Counted from the stretch's first letter, positions 1-8,268 are shown. The stretch: DNA of 44,599 bases from Phycisphaerales bacterium UBA1161 (GCA_002311745.1 DBZL01000012.1:1-44599), one strand, 5' to 3'. Numbers and translations: made by a program. Notes: generated from the sequence alone by a model not told the origin.

Positions 1-127
1 GCTGCCGCCCGCGGCTATCAAGGAGCGGTGCCGCGCGATAGGCACCATACACTGACCTGCAAACCGCTCTAGCCACGGATTAAATTGCAGATGCACACGG
101 ATAAATTCTCTGTCATTCAGTGATGTG

Positions 128-188
128 CCCCTATCCGTTTCGTCCCCTTATCCGTTTCGCGGGCGGCGGCGGTGGCGGCGGCGGCGGC
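128..188. repeat. Direct repeat plus GGC microsatellite at the 3' end of the carbonic anhydrase gene
   Basis: Two near-identical units, CCCCTATCCGTTTCG (128-142) and CCCCTTATCCGTTTCG (144-159), stand in direct repeat and are followed by a GGC/GGT-rich tract to about 188. On the minus strand the tract encodes the poly-proline tail of the carbonic anhydrase, and the repeat encodes its last residues and stop codon. The preceding bases 73-120 are non-coding and relatively AT-rich for this window. They contain two ACGGAT(T/A)AA words, which gives them the look of a dispersed intergenic repeat, but a family cannot be proven from one copy. Confidence 0.6.
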
Positions 189-865
189 TCGGGCGGTTTG
201 GGCCGTTCCCTGGCCGCCAGCGGCTCGACGTGGATGCCCAGCGATTTCACGGGGCCGACAGTGTAGGTTGCCACGTGCGGCAGCTCCTCCGGCGCGCCGT
301 GGGTTTCCAGCGGCATGCCGCCGGCTTCGTAGCCGTTGATCACCCATTCCAGGCGGCCGCTGGCACTGTCGATGAGCAGCCCATGGATCGGGGTCTCGTG
401 CGGAATGACCGGGCTGGTGCGCAGAAAGCCGACGGCTTTGAGGACGTTGGGTTTCTCGCTGCTGAACAAGCCGAAGAATTCGTGCAGATTGGGGATAGGC
501 AGCGTTCCGCGGCTGATGCCTTGCGCCTGCATGCGGTCCAGCAGATCATTGACGCCAACCTTGGCCATCCGGCAATCAGTGTGGCCGATGACGGCAATTT
601 CTTTGCAGTCCTTTAAATAGAGGCTCATGGCGAGGGAGCGGACGGTGCTGGAGGTCGGGCTAGTGATGACATTGCCGGCGTTGCGCAACCAGATGAAATC
701 CTCGTCTCCCAAGCCCAAGGCGCCGGGGAAGAGGCGGTTGAGGCGCGGGTCGATGCAGGTCAGGGCCGCCAGGGGCAGGGAGTTGGCATAGGCACGCACG
801 TCCAACCGGGACGGCCGTCCGGCGGCGGCGTTGTTGGCGGCGACGATGGCTTCCAGCAGGCGCAC
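131..865 (-). CDS. Beta-class carbonic anhydrase-like protein with poly-proline tail
   Basis: Predicted zinc enzyme interconverting CO2 and bicarbonate in the cytoplasm. The beta-class signature is visible: CxDxR at residues 37-41 (C37, D39, R41), RNAGN at 61-65 and HxxC at 95-98 (H95, C98). C37, H95 and C98 are the expected zinc ligands, and D39-R41 is the usual catalytic dyad. The 244-residue length is slightly above the usual size because of a C-terminal tail of about 25 residues rich in proline and ending in Arg/Lys. That tail is encoded by a GGC microsatellite and a direct repeat, so it may be a recent addition. The gene starts 9 bp after the flotillin stop on the same strand and is probably the last gene of the NfeD-flotillin operon. 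The family call is firm; the physiological role is inferred. Confidence 0.88.
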   Translation of the reverse strand: MRLLEAIVAANNAAAGRPSRLDVRAYANSLPLAALTCIDPRLNRLFPGALGLGDEDFIWLRNAGNVITSPTSSTVRSLAMSLYLKDCKEIAVIGHTDCRMAKVGVNDLLDRMQAQGISRGTLPIPNLHEFFGLFSSEKPNVLKAVGFLRTSPVIPHETPIHGLLIDSASGRLEWVINGYEAGGMPLETHGAPEELPHVATYTVGPVKSLGIHVEPLAARERPKPPEPPPPPPPPPAKRIRGRNG

Positions 866-874
866 GGCCGGTGG

Positions 875-2359
875 CTACTGCTTCTGCTCGGGCGGCGGGT
901 TGGCGCCGAGCTTCTGGAGCTTGCCCAACGCCTCGTTGAGATCGAGGCCGGAGAGGGCTTTGACGACTTCGGGGAGTTGGGCCATGACGTTGGCGACATC
1001 TTTGGTCACCTTGCTGGCGCCGGCGCCGTCGCCGGAGCTGATGACGATGATCTTTTCGGTCTTGGTCAAGGGCTCGGCGATGGCGCGGGCGATCTCGGGG
1101 GCGTGTTCCAGAAAGAGCTGCACCACGGCGGCTTCGTTGTAGGTGCGCCAGGCGTCGGCCTTTTTCTGCATGGCTTGCGCGGTGGAGGTGCCTTGGGCGA
1201 GGATGACGTCGGCCTCGGCCAGGCCGCGGGCCTTGTTGGCGTCGGCTTCGCCCTTGCCGAGTTGGCGCTTGGCCTCGGCTTCGCCGGTGGCTTCGGTCTG
1301 AAGCTTGAATTTTTCGGCCTCGGCGAGCGTCTGCACGCGGTAGCGCTCGGCGTCGGCGGGCCGGTTGACGGTGGCTTCCAGCTCTTTTTGCCGACGGAGG
1401 ATTTCCTTTTCCTGGACTTCGATCTGCTTCTGCTTCTCGACCACGGTGATCTGGATTTCCTCGGACTTGACCAACTGGTTGGTCTTGTTTTTCTGCAGGT
1501 CGTAGGCGAGGTCGGCTTCGGCCTTCTTGAGGTTAACGGCGGCGGTGTAATCGGCGACCTTCATCTGGTAATCGCGGTTGGCCTCGGCGACCTTGGCGTC
1601 GGCGGCGAACTTGGCTTCCTGCCCGGCCTGGTTGGCCTGGGCGCTCTTGATGGTGGAGTCGCGGTCGGCCTCGGCCTGGGCGATGATGGCGTCGCGCTTG
1701 ACCTGGGCGGTGCGCGGCTTGCCGAGGGCGTCGAGGTAGCCCTGACTGTCGCGGATGTCGCGCAGGGTGAAGGAGATGATGGTCAAGCCCATGTTGGCCA
1801 GGTCGGCGGCGGCCACCTCCTGCACCCGCTGGGCGAAGGCGTCGCGGTTCTTGTAGATCTCCTCCACCGTCAGCGTGCCCACGATGGCGCGCAGGTGCCC
1901 TTCCAGGGTCTGCGTGGCGATGTTCATGATCTGTTCCAGCTTCATCGACAGGAACTGCTCGGACGCGGTGGAGATGGAGACGTCGTCGCCCTTGACCTTG
2001 ATCTGGGCCACGCCGTCGACGAGCACGGGCACGCCGGTGATCGTGTAGACCTCCGGCGTCTTCACGTCGATGGTCATGATCTCCAGGGAGAGGATGTCGT
2101 ACTTTTCGACGATGGGCCAGATGAATGCGCCGCCGCCCTTGATGATGCGGAAGCCGACCGTGGTGACGGTGCCGTCCGGCTCGCGCATGCTGCGGCGCCG
2201 GCCGGAAATCACCAGCACCTCGTTGGGCCCCGCCTTGACGTAGCGGCGGGCATAGAGCCACAGGAACACGAAGAGCAGAAAGACGATCGCGCCGATGGTC
2301 AGGGGCAGCCAGAATGTGCCCGGAAGCATTGGCTCATCGGCGACAATCAGGTTGATCAT
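875..2359 (-). CDS. floT: Flotillin-like SPFH-domain membrane scaffold protein
   Basis: Flotillins are membrane-anchored scaffolds that organise ordered lipid microdomains. The 494-residue protein has one N-terminal membrane segment (about residues 16-36), then an SPFH/Band 7 domain (about 40-200) and a long Glu/Ala/Lys-rich coiled-coil region (about 220-400). Runs such as AEANRDYQ and LAEAEKFK in the coiled coil are typical of flotillins. The C-terminal part after about residue 400 is the usual oligomerisation region. Its ATG overlaps the stop codon of the upstream NfeD-like gene (TGA at 2356-2358 and ATG at 2357-2359 on the minus strand), so translation is probably coupled. This gene order matches the known yuaF-floT pairing of Bacillus. 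The symbol is given by family resemblance only. Confidence 0.9.
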   Translation of the reverse strand: MINLIVADEPMLPGTFWLPLTIGAIVFLLFVFLWLYARRYVKAGPNEVLVISGRRRSMREPDGTVTTVGFRIIKGGGAFIWPIVEKYDILSLEIMTIDVKTPEVYTITGVPVLVDGVAQIKVKGDDVSISTASEQFLSMKLEQIMNIATQTLEGHLRAIVGTLTVEEIYKNRDAFAQRVQEVAAADLANMGLTIISFTLRDIRDSQGYLDALGKPRTAQVKRDAIIAQAEADRDSTIKSAQANQAGQEAKFAADAKVAEANRDYQMKVADYTAAVNLKKAEADLAYDLQKNKTNQLVKSEEIQITVVEKQKQIEVQEKEILRRQKELEATVNRPADAERYRVQTLAEAEKFKLQTEATGEAEAKRQLGKGEADANKARGLAEADVILAQGTSTAQAMQKKADAWRTYNEAAVVQLFLEHAPEIARAIAEPLTKTEKIIVISSGDGAGASKVTKDVANVMAQLPEVVKALSGLDLNEALGKLQKLGANPPPEQKQ

Positions 2360-2976
2360 GCGGGGCCTCTTGAGGTTTTGATGTAGTAGGTGTGACCGAC
2401 GATCCGGGTGACCGTGACAATGGATTGCTTGGCGACCGCCGCGCCCGACTCGGCGCGCGCGGGGGCGGTGAAGCGCGACCCGCGCCGCGTGTAGGCGATC
2501 TCGCCCAGTCCGTTTTCAGGAATGGGTGTGATCACTTCCGCTTCCTTGCCGATGACTTCCTGCTCGGAGGGTCCGCTGGAGCCTTGGGTCATGCTGAAGA
2601 GCTTGTTGAAGATGGCGAACGTCACGGCGGCCATCACAAATCCGGAGGGCGCGGACAAGGCCAGGCTGGCCACGCCCCATCCCAGCAACTGCATGGAAGC
2701 CAGACCCGTCCCGCCGAAAGAGACCAGGAAGATGGCGATGACGACGGGATTCATCGGGGTCATGTGGATGCCCGAATCGGCCGCGCCGGGTTCGTGTCCC
2801 ATGCCTTGGACTTCGGAGGGGGTGTGTCCGGGCGAATCGAAGCCGTGGTGGAAGTCGTGGTGGCCGCCAAGGAGACCGAACAGTCCGGCCATCGCCCCGT
2901 AGGTCAATCCCAGCAGCAAACAGACCAAGTAAGCCCAGCCAAGCGGGCTGACGCCCGCTGTCGCAGCGAGCAGCAT
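2356..2976 (-). CDS. NfeD-like membrane protein with C-terminal OB-fold domain
   Basis: Partner protein of the flotillin encoded next to it. The 206 residues show hydrophobic segments at about 11-36, 76-100 and 104-124, a His/Gly-rich loop at about 39-62, and a soluble C-terminal domain (about 140-200) resembling the NfeD OB fold (IGKEAEVITPI, GLGEIAYTRRG). NfeD-type proteins pair with stomatin or flotillin family members, as YuaF does with FloT. The ATG at 2976 is preceded by GGGGAGG on the minus strand, a good ribosome binding site 8 nt away. A strong sigma70-type promoter lies just upstream. The His-rich loop is not something I associate with the family and could bind metal, which is speculative. 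Confidence 0.82.
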   Translation of the reverse strand: MLLAATAGVSPLGWAYLVCLLLGLTYGAMAGLFGLLGGHHDFHHGFDSPGHTPSEVQGMGHEPGAADSGIHMTPMNPVVIAIFLVSFGGTGLASMQLLGWGVASLALSAPSGFVMAAVTFAIFNKLFSMTQGSSGPSEQEVIGKEAEVITPIPENGLGEIAYTRRGSRFTAPARAESGAAVAKQSIVTVTRIVGHTYYIKTSRGPA

Positions 2977-3005
2977 GTGTCGCTCCTCCCCGGAGGTTGG
3001 CCCGG

Positions 3006-3035
3006 ATCATACGGACGGCCCTCTGGGTCTGTCAA
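3006..3035 (-). promoter_or_regulatory. Sigma70-type promoter of the NfeD-flotillin-carbonic anhydrase operon
   Basis: On the minus strand TTGACA (3030-3035, perfect -35) is followed after 18 bp by TATGAT (3006-3011, 5 of 6 to the -10 consensus). Transcription would begin near 2999, giving a leader of about 20 nt that carries the GGAGG ribosome binding site of the first gene. Confidence 0.75.
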
Positions 3036-3067
3036 AGCCGCCCAAGCCGAAAAGACTCCAGCGCAAT

Positions 3068-3096
3068 AAAAAAGCCCCGCACGTGCATGCGAGGCT
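3068..3096 (-). terminator. Rho-independent terminator after the acidic-protein gene
   Basis: On the minus strand a 9-bp stem (AGCCTCGCA pairing with TGCGGGGCT, one G-U pair, 6-nt loop) is followed directly by six T residues. It lies about 60 bp downstream of the acidic-protein stop codon and about 30 bp upstream of the promoter of the NfeD operon, so it separates the two transcription units. Confidence 0.85.
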
Positions 3097-3157
3097 GCCA
3101 ATCGTATTCAACCCTATCTCGAACTGAAAAATGCTCTAAGCGACGAGTCGACGCGAG

Positions 3158-3559
3158 CTAATGCTCCTCCTCGAATTCCTCGTCGTCATCGTCGTCGTAG
3201 TCGTCGTCCTCATCCTCGTCGTCGGGATTGTCGAAGTCCTCCTCCTCTTCTTCTTCCTCCTCCTCCTCTTCCTCTTCGTCGCCGAAGGCTTCTTCCTCCT
3301 CCTCGATTTCTTCTTCCTCCTCTTCGTCCAGATCGCCTTCTTCGTCCTCCTCCTCTTCGGGACCTTCCTCCTCTTGCTCCTTCTCCTTATCTTCTTTTCC
3401 TTCTTCGGGTCCTTCACGGGGCTTGCGTTTGGCCGCCTCGGGCGCGGGAAGAAGTTCAAGGAGATCGAGCCAAAGAGGACTGCGGTCGGCCCCCAGCGCG
3501 GCCAGGAGGTCTGAGGCATCCCGTTGGGCCATGCCGTTTTGAAGGGTTTGCGAGCTCAT
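3158..3559 (-). CDS. Extremely acidic low-complexity protein (Glu/Asp-rich tail)
   Basis: I do not recognise a family. The 133-residue product has an ordinary N-terminal segment of about 45 residues containing a predicted helix (DLLAALGADRSPLWLDLLEL). After that it is almost entirely Glu and Asp, including an uninterrupted run of about 13 Glu near residue 95-108 and a final Asp/Glu block. Such tails occur in histone-chaperone-like, DNA-mimic and metal-binding proteins, but nothing here decides between these. An upstream GTG at 3598 would add 13 residues; the ATG at 3559 is preferred although neither start has a clear ribosome binding site. A strong intrinsic terminator follows the gene, which supports it being expressed. 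The coding strand is a near-pure purine tract over about 250 bp. Confidence 0.68.
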   Translation of the reverse strand: MSSQTLQNGMAQRDASDLLAALGADRSPLWLDLLELLPAPEAAKRKPREGPEEGKEDKEKEQEEEGPEEEEDEEGDLDEEEEEEIEEEEEAFGDEEEEEEEEEEEEEDFDNPDDEDEDDDYDDDDDEEFEEEH

Positions 3560-3712
3560 AGGCGGTACCCAAAAACAGTTTGAATGAAAAAGACCCACCG
3601 GCGCCGACGTTCGCGGGGCCGGCCTTCATTGGGCGGCCAGACACGGAGCGATTCCGTCCAAAGTGGCGGTATTGGAACGAGCGGGGCACGCGCCGTCAAG
3701 AGACAAATGGGT

Positions 3713-6001
3713 TTAGCCCGAGCCATCGATTTTGGCCCGCCGCAGACGCAGGGCATTTCCGAGGACGGTGAGATCGGACAGGGCCATGGCCGCCGCCGCC
3801 CACAGGGGATTGAGCATTCCCAGCGCAGCCCAGGGAATGGCCAGGAGGTTGTAAAAGAAGGCCCAAAAGAGGTTTTGGCGGATGACCCGCATGGTGGCGC
3901 GGGAGAGTCTGATGGCCGCAGGGACGCCCAGCAGGCTGTCACCGACCAGGACGATCCCACCGGTTTCCTTGGCCACATCCGAGCCGGAGCCAATGGCGAT
4001 GCCCAGGTCCGCCGCCGCCAGGGCCGGCGCATCGTTGATCCCGTCGCCGACCATGGCCACCACCATCTTGCCGCGCCCTTGTGGCGACTGCAGCAAGCGG
4101 ATGATTTGCGCTTTTTCGGAGGGTTTAACCGCGGCGCGAACGTTGGTGATGCCCACGGCCCGGGCCGCCGCTTGGGCCGCTGCCGGCGAATCGCCCGTCA
4201 GCAACATCGTGTGCAGTTTCATCCGTTGAAGCTGGGCGATGGCGGCGGCCGATTCGTCTTTGACCGGATCGGTGAACGTGATGTAACCCAGCCGCCGCAC
4301 CTGACCATCCCGCTTTTGGGCGACGTGAACGACGGTGTCGGCCTTGCCTCCGCCGGCTTGTAGTGAGGCATCGCCGGACCATCCGAATTTTTCCAGCAGA
4401 GCCTGGTTGCCGACCAGCAGGGTGGAATCGTCCAGTTCGGCGACGACGCCCAGACCCGGCTCGTTGGAAAACGCGCGCGGTTCAGCCAGGACCGCGCCGA
4501 TCCCGCGGGCCCGGGCCACCACGGCCTTGGCCAACGGATGCGAGCTGAACTGCTCGGCGGTGGCGGCCAATTCCAACAGCCGGCCCTGCGCGGAGGGGGA
4601 CCCGGCCGTGTCCGCCGACTCGTCGGCGGGAACCACCGCCTCCACGGCGGGGCGGCCCTGCGTGATCGTGCCGGTTTTATCCAGCACGATCATGTTGACG
4701 CGCTCGGCATGTTGCAGGGCGTCGATGTCCCGGATCAGAATTCCGCGGCGGGCGCCCATGCCCGTGCCGACCATGAGCGCCGCCGGCAGCGCCAGTCCCA
4801 GCGCGCAGGGGCAGGCGATGATCAGGACGCTGCACGCGGCATTGGCGATGGCGGCCCAGGTGCCGGCGCTGCTCCAATGCTGTGTCGTGCCGTAGGCGTA
4901 CCAGCCGACGGCGGTGGCCAGGGCGATGCACAGGACGATGGGAACGAAAACCGCCGCAACGCGATCGGCCAGGTGCTGGATCGGCGGCTTGGCCTCTTGT
5001 GCGTCCTCCACCAGACGCACGATTTGGGCCAGCGCCGTCTCCTGCCCGACCCGCGTGGCCCGGACGCTCAGCCGGCCGTCGATGTTCAGCGTTCCGCCCA
5101 CCACTTCATCCCCGACGCTTCGCGTCACCGGCAGCGGCTCGCCGCTGAGCATCGATTCATCCACGCTGGATCGTCCGGCGGTGATCGCGCCGTCCACCGG
5201 CACGCGGTCGCCGGGACGCACCAGGATCTGGTCACCGACGTTCACCTGGTCCACGGGGATTTCGTGCGGAAGGTTCTGCTCATCCAATCGCAACACGGTG
5301 GGCGGGGCCAGGGTCATCAACTGGCGGATGGCGTTTCCCGCGGCGTGGCGGGCGTGCGCTTCCAGCCAATGGCCCAGGCTGATCAGCGCCAGCAAGCCCG
5401 CCGACTCCATGAAATACAGCGCCTGTGGAGAACCCCAGGCTCCCAGCCAGAATCCCAAAAGCGCCACAAGGCTGTAGCCGTAGGCCACGCTTGCGCCCAG
5501 GGCGATTAGCGTATCCATGTTGCTGGTACGGGCGCGCAGGGCCTTGAAGGCGCTGACATAAAATCCGCGGCCGACGTAAATGATCGCCGCCGTGGACAAG
5601 ATCAACGCGGCCCAGGTCATCCAGTCGCGCGCGTCGCCGGGCGGATGAACGTGCCTGGAGGTCAAGCGCAGCAGCCAATGCGTCAGTTCCAGCGGGAACC
5701 ACAAAATGATTCCGACGACGGCCCGCCGCAGCCACAGGCGGCTGTGGTCGCCATGGTCATGGTGGTCATGCTCGCCATCTGATTGGACAAAGGCCGGGTA
5801 GCCGGAGTCGCTGATGGCTTGGGCGACGGCCGGCGCCGCGGTTCGAGCGGGATCGAAGCGAACCGTCGCCCGACCCGTGGCCAGGTTCACCTGGCAGGCC
5901 TCGACGCCAGGTACGCGAACCGCCGCTTTCTGCACGTGGGCGACGCAACTTGCGCAGGTCATGCCTTCGACCGTCAGCTTGGCTTGTTCCAACCGGCTCA
6001 T
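3713..6001 (-). CDS. copA: Copper-translocating P1B-type ATPase (CopA-like)
   Basis: Predicted inner-membrane pump that exports Cu+ using ATP. Features in order over 762 residues: an N-terminal heavy-metal-associated domain with GMTCASC (C16 and C19), a His-rich stretch (five His between 78 and 86), transmembrane helices, the SGEPLPV actuator loop, the CPC ion-binding motif in a membrane helix (about 397-399), DKTGT with the phosphorylated Asp (about 440), and GDGINDAP (about 650). In the last helices, YN and the [15 protein letters not shown] segment fit the Cu+ subgroup, though an Asp stands where a second Ser is usual. A -10 box lies only 10 nt before the ATG and no ribosome binding site is visible, so the mRNA may be leaderless. 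No copper chaperone or CueR/CsoR regulator is adjacent. Confidence 0.93.
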   Translation of the reverse strand: MSRLEQAKLTVEGMTCASCVAHVQKAAVRVPGVEACQVNLATGRATVRFDPARTAAPAVAQAISDSGYPAFVQSDGEHDHHDHGDHSRLWLRRAVVGIILWFPLELTHWLLRLTSRHVHPPGDARDWMTWAALILSTAAIIYVGRGFYVSAFKALRARTSNMDTLIALGASVAYGYSLVALLGFWLGAWGSPQALYFMESAGLLALISLGHWLEAHARHAAGNAIRQLMTLAPPTVLRLDEQNLPHEIPVDQVNVGDQILVRPGDRVPVDGAITAGRSSVDESMLSGEPLPVTRSVGDEVVGGTLNIDGRLSVRATRVGQETALAQIVRLVEDAQEAKPPIQHLADRVAAVFVPIVLCIALATAVGWYAYGTTQHWSSAGTWAAIANAACSVLIIACPCALGLALPAALMVGTGMGARRGILIRDIDALQHAERVNMIVLDKTGTITQGRPAVEAVVPADESADTAGSPSAQGRLLELAATAEQFSSHPLAKAVVARARGIGAVLAEPRAFSNEPGLGVVAELDDSTLLVGNQALLEKFGWSGDASLQAGGGKADTVVHVAQKRDGQVRRLGYITFTDPVKDESAAAIAQLQRMKLHTMLLTGDSPAAAQAAARAVGITNVRAAVKPSEKAQIIRLLQSPQGRGKMVVAMVGDGINDAPALAAADLGIAIGSGSDVAKETGGIVLVGDSLLGVPAAIRLSRATMRVIRQNLFWAFFYNLLAIPWAALGMLNPLWAAAAMALSDLTVLGNALRLRRAKIDGSG

Positions 6002-6011
6002 CTCAGGTTAG

Positions 6012-6017
6012 ATTGTA
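6012..6017 (-). promoter_or_regulatory. -10 box of copA, placed for a leaderless or near-leaderless mRNA
   Basis: TACAAT on the minus strand ends 10 nt before the copA ATG. A start site 6-8 nt after the box would leave a leader of only 2-4 nt. The preceding bases GGTC are shared with the thiE box. No convincing -35 hexamer is visible because the ferredoxin terminator occupies that position. Confidence 0.5.
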
Positions 6018-6025
6018 GACCAAAG

Positions 6026-6052
6026 AAAAAGCCCGGCCTCAAGGGGCCGGGC
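6026..6052 (-). terminator. Rho-independent terminator after the ferredoxin gene
   Basis: On the minus strand a perfect 8-bp GC stem, GCCCGGCC and GGCCGGGC with a 6-nt loop, is followed by TTTTTCTTT. It sits 21 bp after the ferredoxin stop codon and just before the copA -10 box, so ferredoxin and copA are separate units. Confidence 0.9.
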
Positions 6053-6073
6053 GCAGAATTGTCTTGGGGCGGT

Positions 6074-6337
6074 TTACTTCTTCTTGTAGTAATCGGTGTT
6101 CTTCTGGATGAAGGCCGACCATTCGGCCGGCAGGTCTTCCTGCGGGAAAATCGCCGTCACCGGGCACTCGTCGACGCAAAGGCCGCAGTCAATGCAAGTC
6201 TCGGGATCGATGTAAAGCTGCTCGGCCGAGGCGAAATTCGATTCGTCCTTCGTCGGGTGGATGCAGTCCACCGGGCAAACCTCGACGCAGGCCGTATCTT
6301 TGACGCCAATACAGGGCTGGGCAATGATGTGGGCCAT
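6074..6337 (-). CDS. Seven-iron-type [3Fe-4S][4Fe-4S] ferredoxin
   Basis: Small soluble electron carrier of 87 residues. The N-terminal cluster region reads C-(7)-C-(3)-C (PCIGVKDTACVEVCPVDCI), and the second ferredoxin fold supplies the CIDCGLCVDECP motif that ligates a [4Fe-4S] cluster. The spacing of the first group (GVKDTACVEVCP) matches FdxA-type ferredoxins with one [3Fe-4S] and one [4Fe-4S] cluster. The ATG at 6337 is chosen because AAAGGA lies 7 nt upstream; a TTG at 6343 would add two residues and leave almost no spacing. It has its own promoter and terminator and so is a single-gene transcript. The redox partner is unknown. Confidence 0.92.
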   Translation of the reverse strand: MAHIIAQPCIGVKDTACVEVCPVDCIHPTKDESNFASAEQLYIDPETCIDCGLCVDECPVTAIFPQEDLPAEWSAFIQKNTDYYKKK

Positions 6338-6361
6338 GAACAATTCCTTTAACGGACCGGA

Positions 6362-6389
6362 ATTATAGAAATAAACCGGGTCTGAGCAA
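6362..6389 (-). promoter_or_regulatory. Promoter of the ferredoxin gene
   Basis: A perfect TATAAT lies at 6362-6367 on the minus strand. TTGCTC is a weak -35 candidate at 6384-6389 with a 16-bp spacer. The predicted leader is about 18 nt and includes the AAAGGA ribosome binding site. Confidence 0.6.
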
Positions 6390-6439
6390 TCGGGGGAATC
6401 TCTGAAATCAATAAGTCATTTATTGGCAGGTAGTTATCC

Positions 6440-8020
6440 TCATTTTGCCGAAATCAGGCTGTTTCCGGTCATTTCCGGCGGTTGAGCCAGGCCCATGAGC
6501 TTCAGGGCCGTGGGGGCCACATCCGCCAGGCGGCCGCCTTCCAGCAGTTTCACCCCCTTGTATCGGTCGTCCACGACGATCAACTCCACGTCATAGGTGG
6601 TGTGCGCGGTGTGCGGGCCGCCGGTGGTCGGGTCGATCATCTGCTCGCAGTTGCCATGATCGGCGGTGACGATCGCCACGCCGTCGCACTTGGCCAACGC
6701 CTCGAGGATTTTCCCCACGCACTCATCCACGACCTCCACGGCTTTGACCGCCGCGGCCAGCACGCCGGTGTGCCCGACCATGTCTCCGTTGGCGAAATTC
6801 ACCACGATCAGGTCGTACGCGCCGCTGTCGATGCGCTTGACCACTTCGTCGCAGACACCGTACGCGCTCATCTGCGGCTTCTGATCGTAGGTGCTCACAT
6901 CCTTGGGCGAGGGGATGATCTGGCGGTCCTCGCCGGCAAACGGCTCTTCACGGTAATCGTTGAAGAAGAACGTCACGTGCGGGAATTTCTCCGTCTCCGC
7001 GCAGCGGAATTGTTTAAGTCCCAAGCCGCTGACGTACTCGCCCAGGATGTTGATCATCTTCGGCGGTTTGGGATAGGCCACGTGCACGGGCAGGCCCTTT
7101 TCGTAAGCGGTCATCGTGCAATAAAACAGATCGAGCTTGGGCCCGCGATCAAAGCCTTTGAAATCGGGCAGGACAAACGCCTTGGTGAGTTCGCGCGGGC
7201 GGTCGCCGCGGTAGTTGTAAAAGATAATCGAGTCGCCGTTGGCGACGGTCGCCCGCGGCGTTTTTCCGTCGTCGCAAATGACCGATGGCGTGACGAACTC
7301 GTCGCCGGCCATGCTATGCTCGCTCGGGTGATCGTAATAATTCTGCACGGCGGCTTCGGCGGAGGTGAATTTGGCTCCCGCGCCGGCGGTGATGGCGGAA
7401 AAGGCCGTTTCCACGCGGGCCCAGCGGTTGTCGCGGTCCATCGCCCAATATCGGCCGCTGACGGTGGCGATGCGGCCGACGCCCAACTCCTTCATTTTTG
7501 CCTCGATTTGCCGGATATAACCCAACCCGCTGTTGGGCGGCGTGTCGCGGCCGTCCGTAAAAGCGTGCAGGAAAACTCGCTTCAAACCGCGCCGGCGACA
7601 CAGCTCCAAACAGGCGTACAGATGCTCCAAAAGCCCGTGCACGCCCGCGTCCGAAACCAGGCCGAACAGATGCAGGCTGGCGCGGTTTTGGACGGCGCGG
7701 TCCACGGCCGCGTTGAGCTGCGGGTTGGCGAAGAATTGACCCCCGCGAATCTGCTTGGTGATGGCGACCGATTCCTGGTCGACGATTCTTCCGGCTCCGA
7801 TGTTTTGGTGGCCGACTTCGCTGTTGCCCATGGTGCCCTCGGGCAGGCCGACGTCGAAGCCGCTGGTGTGGATCAGCGTCGTGGGATAATCGCGCATAAT
7901 GCGGTCGGCGACGGGGTGCTTGGCCAGGTACACGGCGTTGGCCTGGTTCCACTGCGGATACGGATTTTTTCCCCAGCCGTCGCGGACGATGATGACGCAG
8001 GGACGCTTGGACGCGGGCAT
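6440..8020 (-). CDS. gpmI: 2,3-bisphosphoglycerate-independent phosphoglycerate mutase
   Basis: Glycolytic and gluconeogenic enzyme interconverting 3- and 2-phosphoglycerate through a phosphoserine intermediate, using Mn2+. The 526-residue length fits the GpmI family. The N-terminal metal-binding segment is present (RDGWG, D14) and the catalytic Ser is S67 in GTMGNSEVGH. Later metal-site motifs include the HAFTDGRDTPP and NFANGDMVGHTG segments and ADHGNCEQM near the C terminus. The ATG at 8020 is chosen over an in-frame codon at 8077 because AAAGGA lies 6-7 nt upstream and the protein then begins just before the family core. The gene is transcribed divergently from the small basic ORF unit at 8149-8425. 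Confidence 0.95.
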   Translation of the reverse strand: MPASKRPCVIIVRDGWGKNPYPQWNQANAVYLAKHPVADRIMRDYPTTLIHTSGFDVGLPEGTMGNSEVGHQNIGAGRIVDQESVAITKQIRGGQFFANPQLNAAVDRAVQNRASLHLFGLVSDAGVHGLLEHLYACLELCRRRGLKRVFLHAFTDGRDTPPNSGLGYIRQIEAKMKELGVGRIATVSGRYWAMDRDNRWARVETAFSAITAGAGAKFTSAEAAVQNYYDHPSEHSMAGDEFVTPSVICDDGKTPRATVANGDSIIFYNYRGDRPRELTKAFVLPDFKGFDRGPKLDLFYCTMTAYEKGLPVHVAYPKPPKMINILGEYVSGLGLKQFRCAETEKFPHVTFFFNDYREEPFAGEDRQIIPSPKDVSTYDQKPQMSAYGVCDEVVKRIDSGAYDLIVVNFANGDMVGHTGVLAAAVKAVEVVDECVGKILEALAKCDGVAIVTADHGNCEQMIDPTTGGPHTAHTTYDVELIVVDDRYKGVKLLEGGRLADVAPTALKLMGLAQPPEMTGNSLISAK

Positions 8021-8148
8021 GTGTTCCTTTCGCAAAACTTGATCAACTGATCTTACGCGGACGGCCGTCTCGCTCAAGCGCGCGAGTTTTTTCGCGCGAC
8101 GCCACGATGCCTCGCGGAAAAAAATGCGCGGGCAAAATTAAATTTGCA

Positions 8149-8176
8149 TTGACTGGAACTTTTCCGGACTTACAGT
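8149..8176 (+). promoter_or_regulatory. Predicted promoter of the small basic ORF unit
   Basis: TTGACT (8149-8154, 5 of 6 to the -35 consensus) and TACAGT (8171-8176, 4 of 6 to the -10) are separated by 16 bp. The region 8120-8190 is unusually AT-rich for this genome. Transcription would start at about 8183, immediately before the extended Shine-Dalgarno sequence. Confidence 0.6.
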
Positions 8177-8185
8177 TGGTTGTCA

Positions 8186-8199
8186 AGAAAGGAGGTGAT
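8186..8199 (+). promoter_or_regulatory. Exceptionally long Shine-Dalgarno sequence
   Basis: AGAAAGGAGGTGAT is the exact reverse complement of the canonical 16S rRNA 3' tail ATCACCTCCTTTCT, giving up to 14 contiguous base pairs. The GGAGG core ends 10 nt before the ATG at 8206. No other gene in the window has more than about 7 matching bases. Confidence 0.85.
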
Positions 8200-8205
8200 A
8201 GCGCC

Positions 8206-8265
8206 ATGGCAAAGAAGAAAGCCAAGAGGTCGTCGAAGAGGAAGAAGACGACCAAGAGGAGATAA
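8206..8265 (+). CDS. 19-residue Lys/Arg-rich peptide (small ORF)
   Basis: The peptide MAKKKAKRSSKRKKTTKRR is 12 of 19 residues Lys or Arg, with no acidic or aromatic residue. It would bind nucleic acid or the ribosome non-specifically, and I know no named family for it. Support for a real gene is the promoter at 8149-8176, the 14-nt Shine-Dalgarno match, and a downstream intrinsic terminator with no other ORF in between. The codons are mostly AAG, AGG and AAA, which makes the strand purine-rich and unlike neighbouring genes. It could be a tiny histone-H1-like or ribosome-associated peptide, or merely the translated head of a regulatory RNA of about 240 nt. The ORF is certain as sequence; its expression is inferred. 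Confidence 0.6.
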   Translation: MAKKKAKRSSKRKKTTKRR

Positions 8266-8268
8266 GCC

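Noticed and set aside
1..72. Open frame running from base 1 to a TAG at 70-72
   Set aside because: Only 24 codons with no motif; it could be the end of a real gene or chance, and cannot be decided inside the window.
3161..3514. Plus-strand Leu/Phe/Val-rich ORF opposite the acidic protein
   Set aside because: It is the exact antisense of Glu/Asp codons and has no independent start or promoter.
8186..8199. Fragment of an inverted 16S rRNA gene
   Set aside because: Only the 14-nt tail matches; the bases next to it do not continue the 16S sequence, so a Shine-Dalgarno match is the simpler reading.
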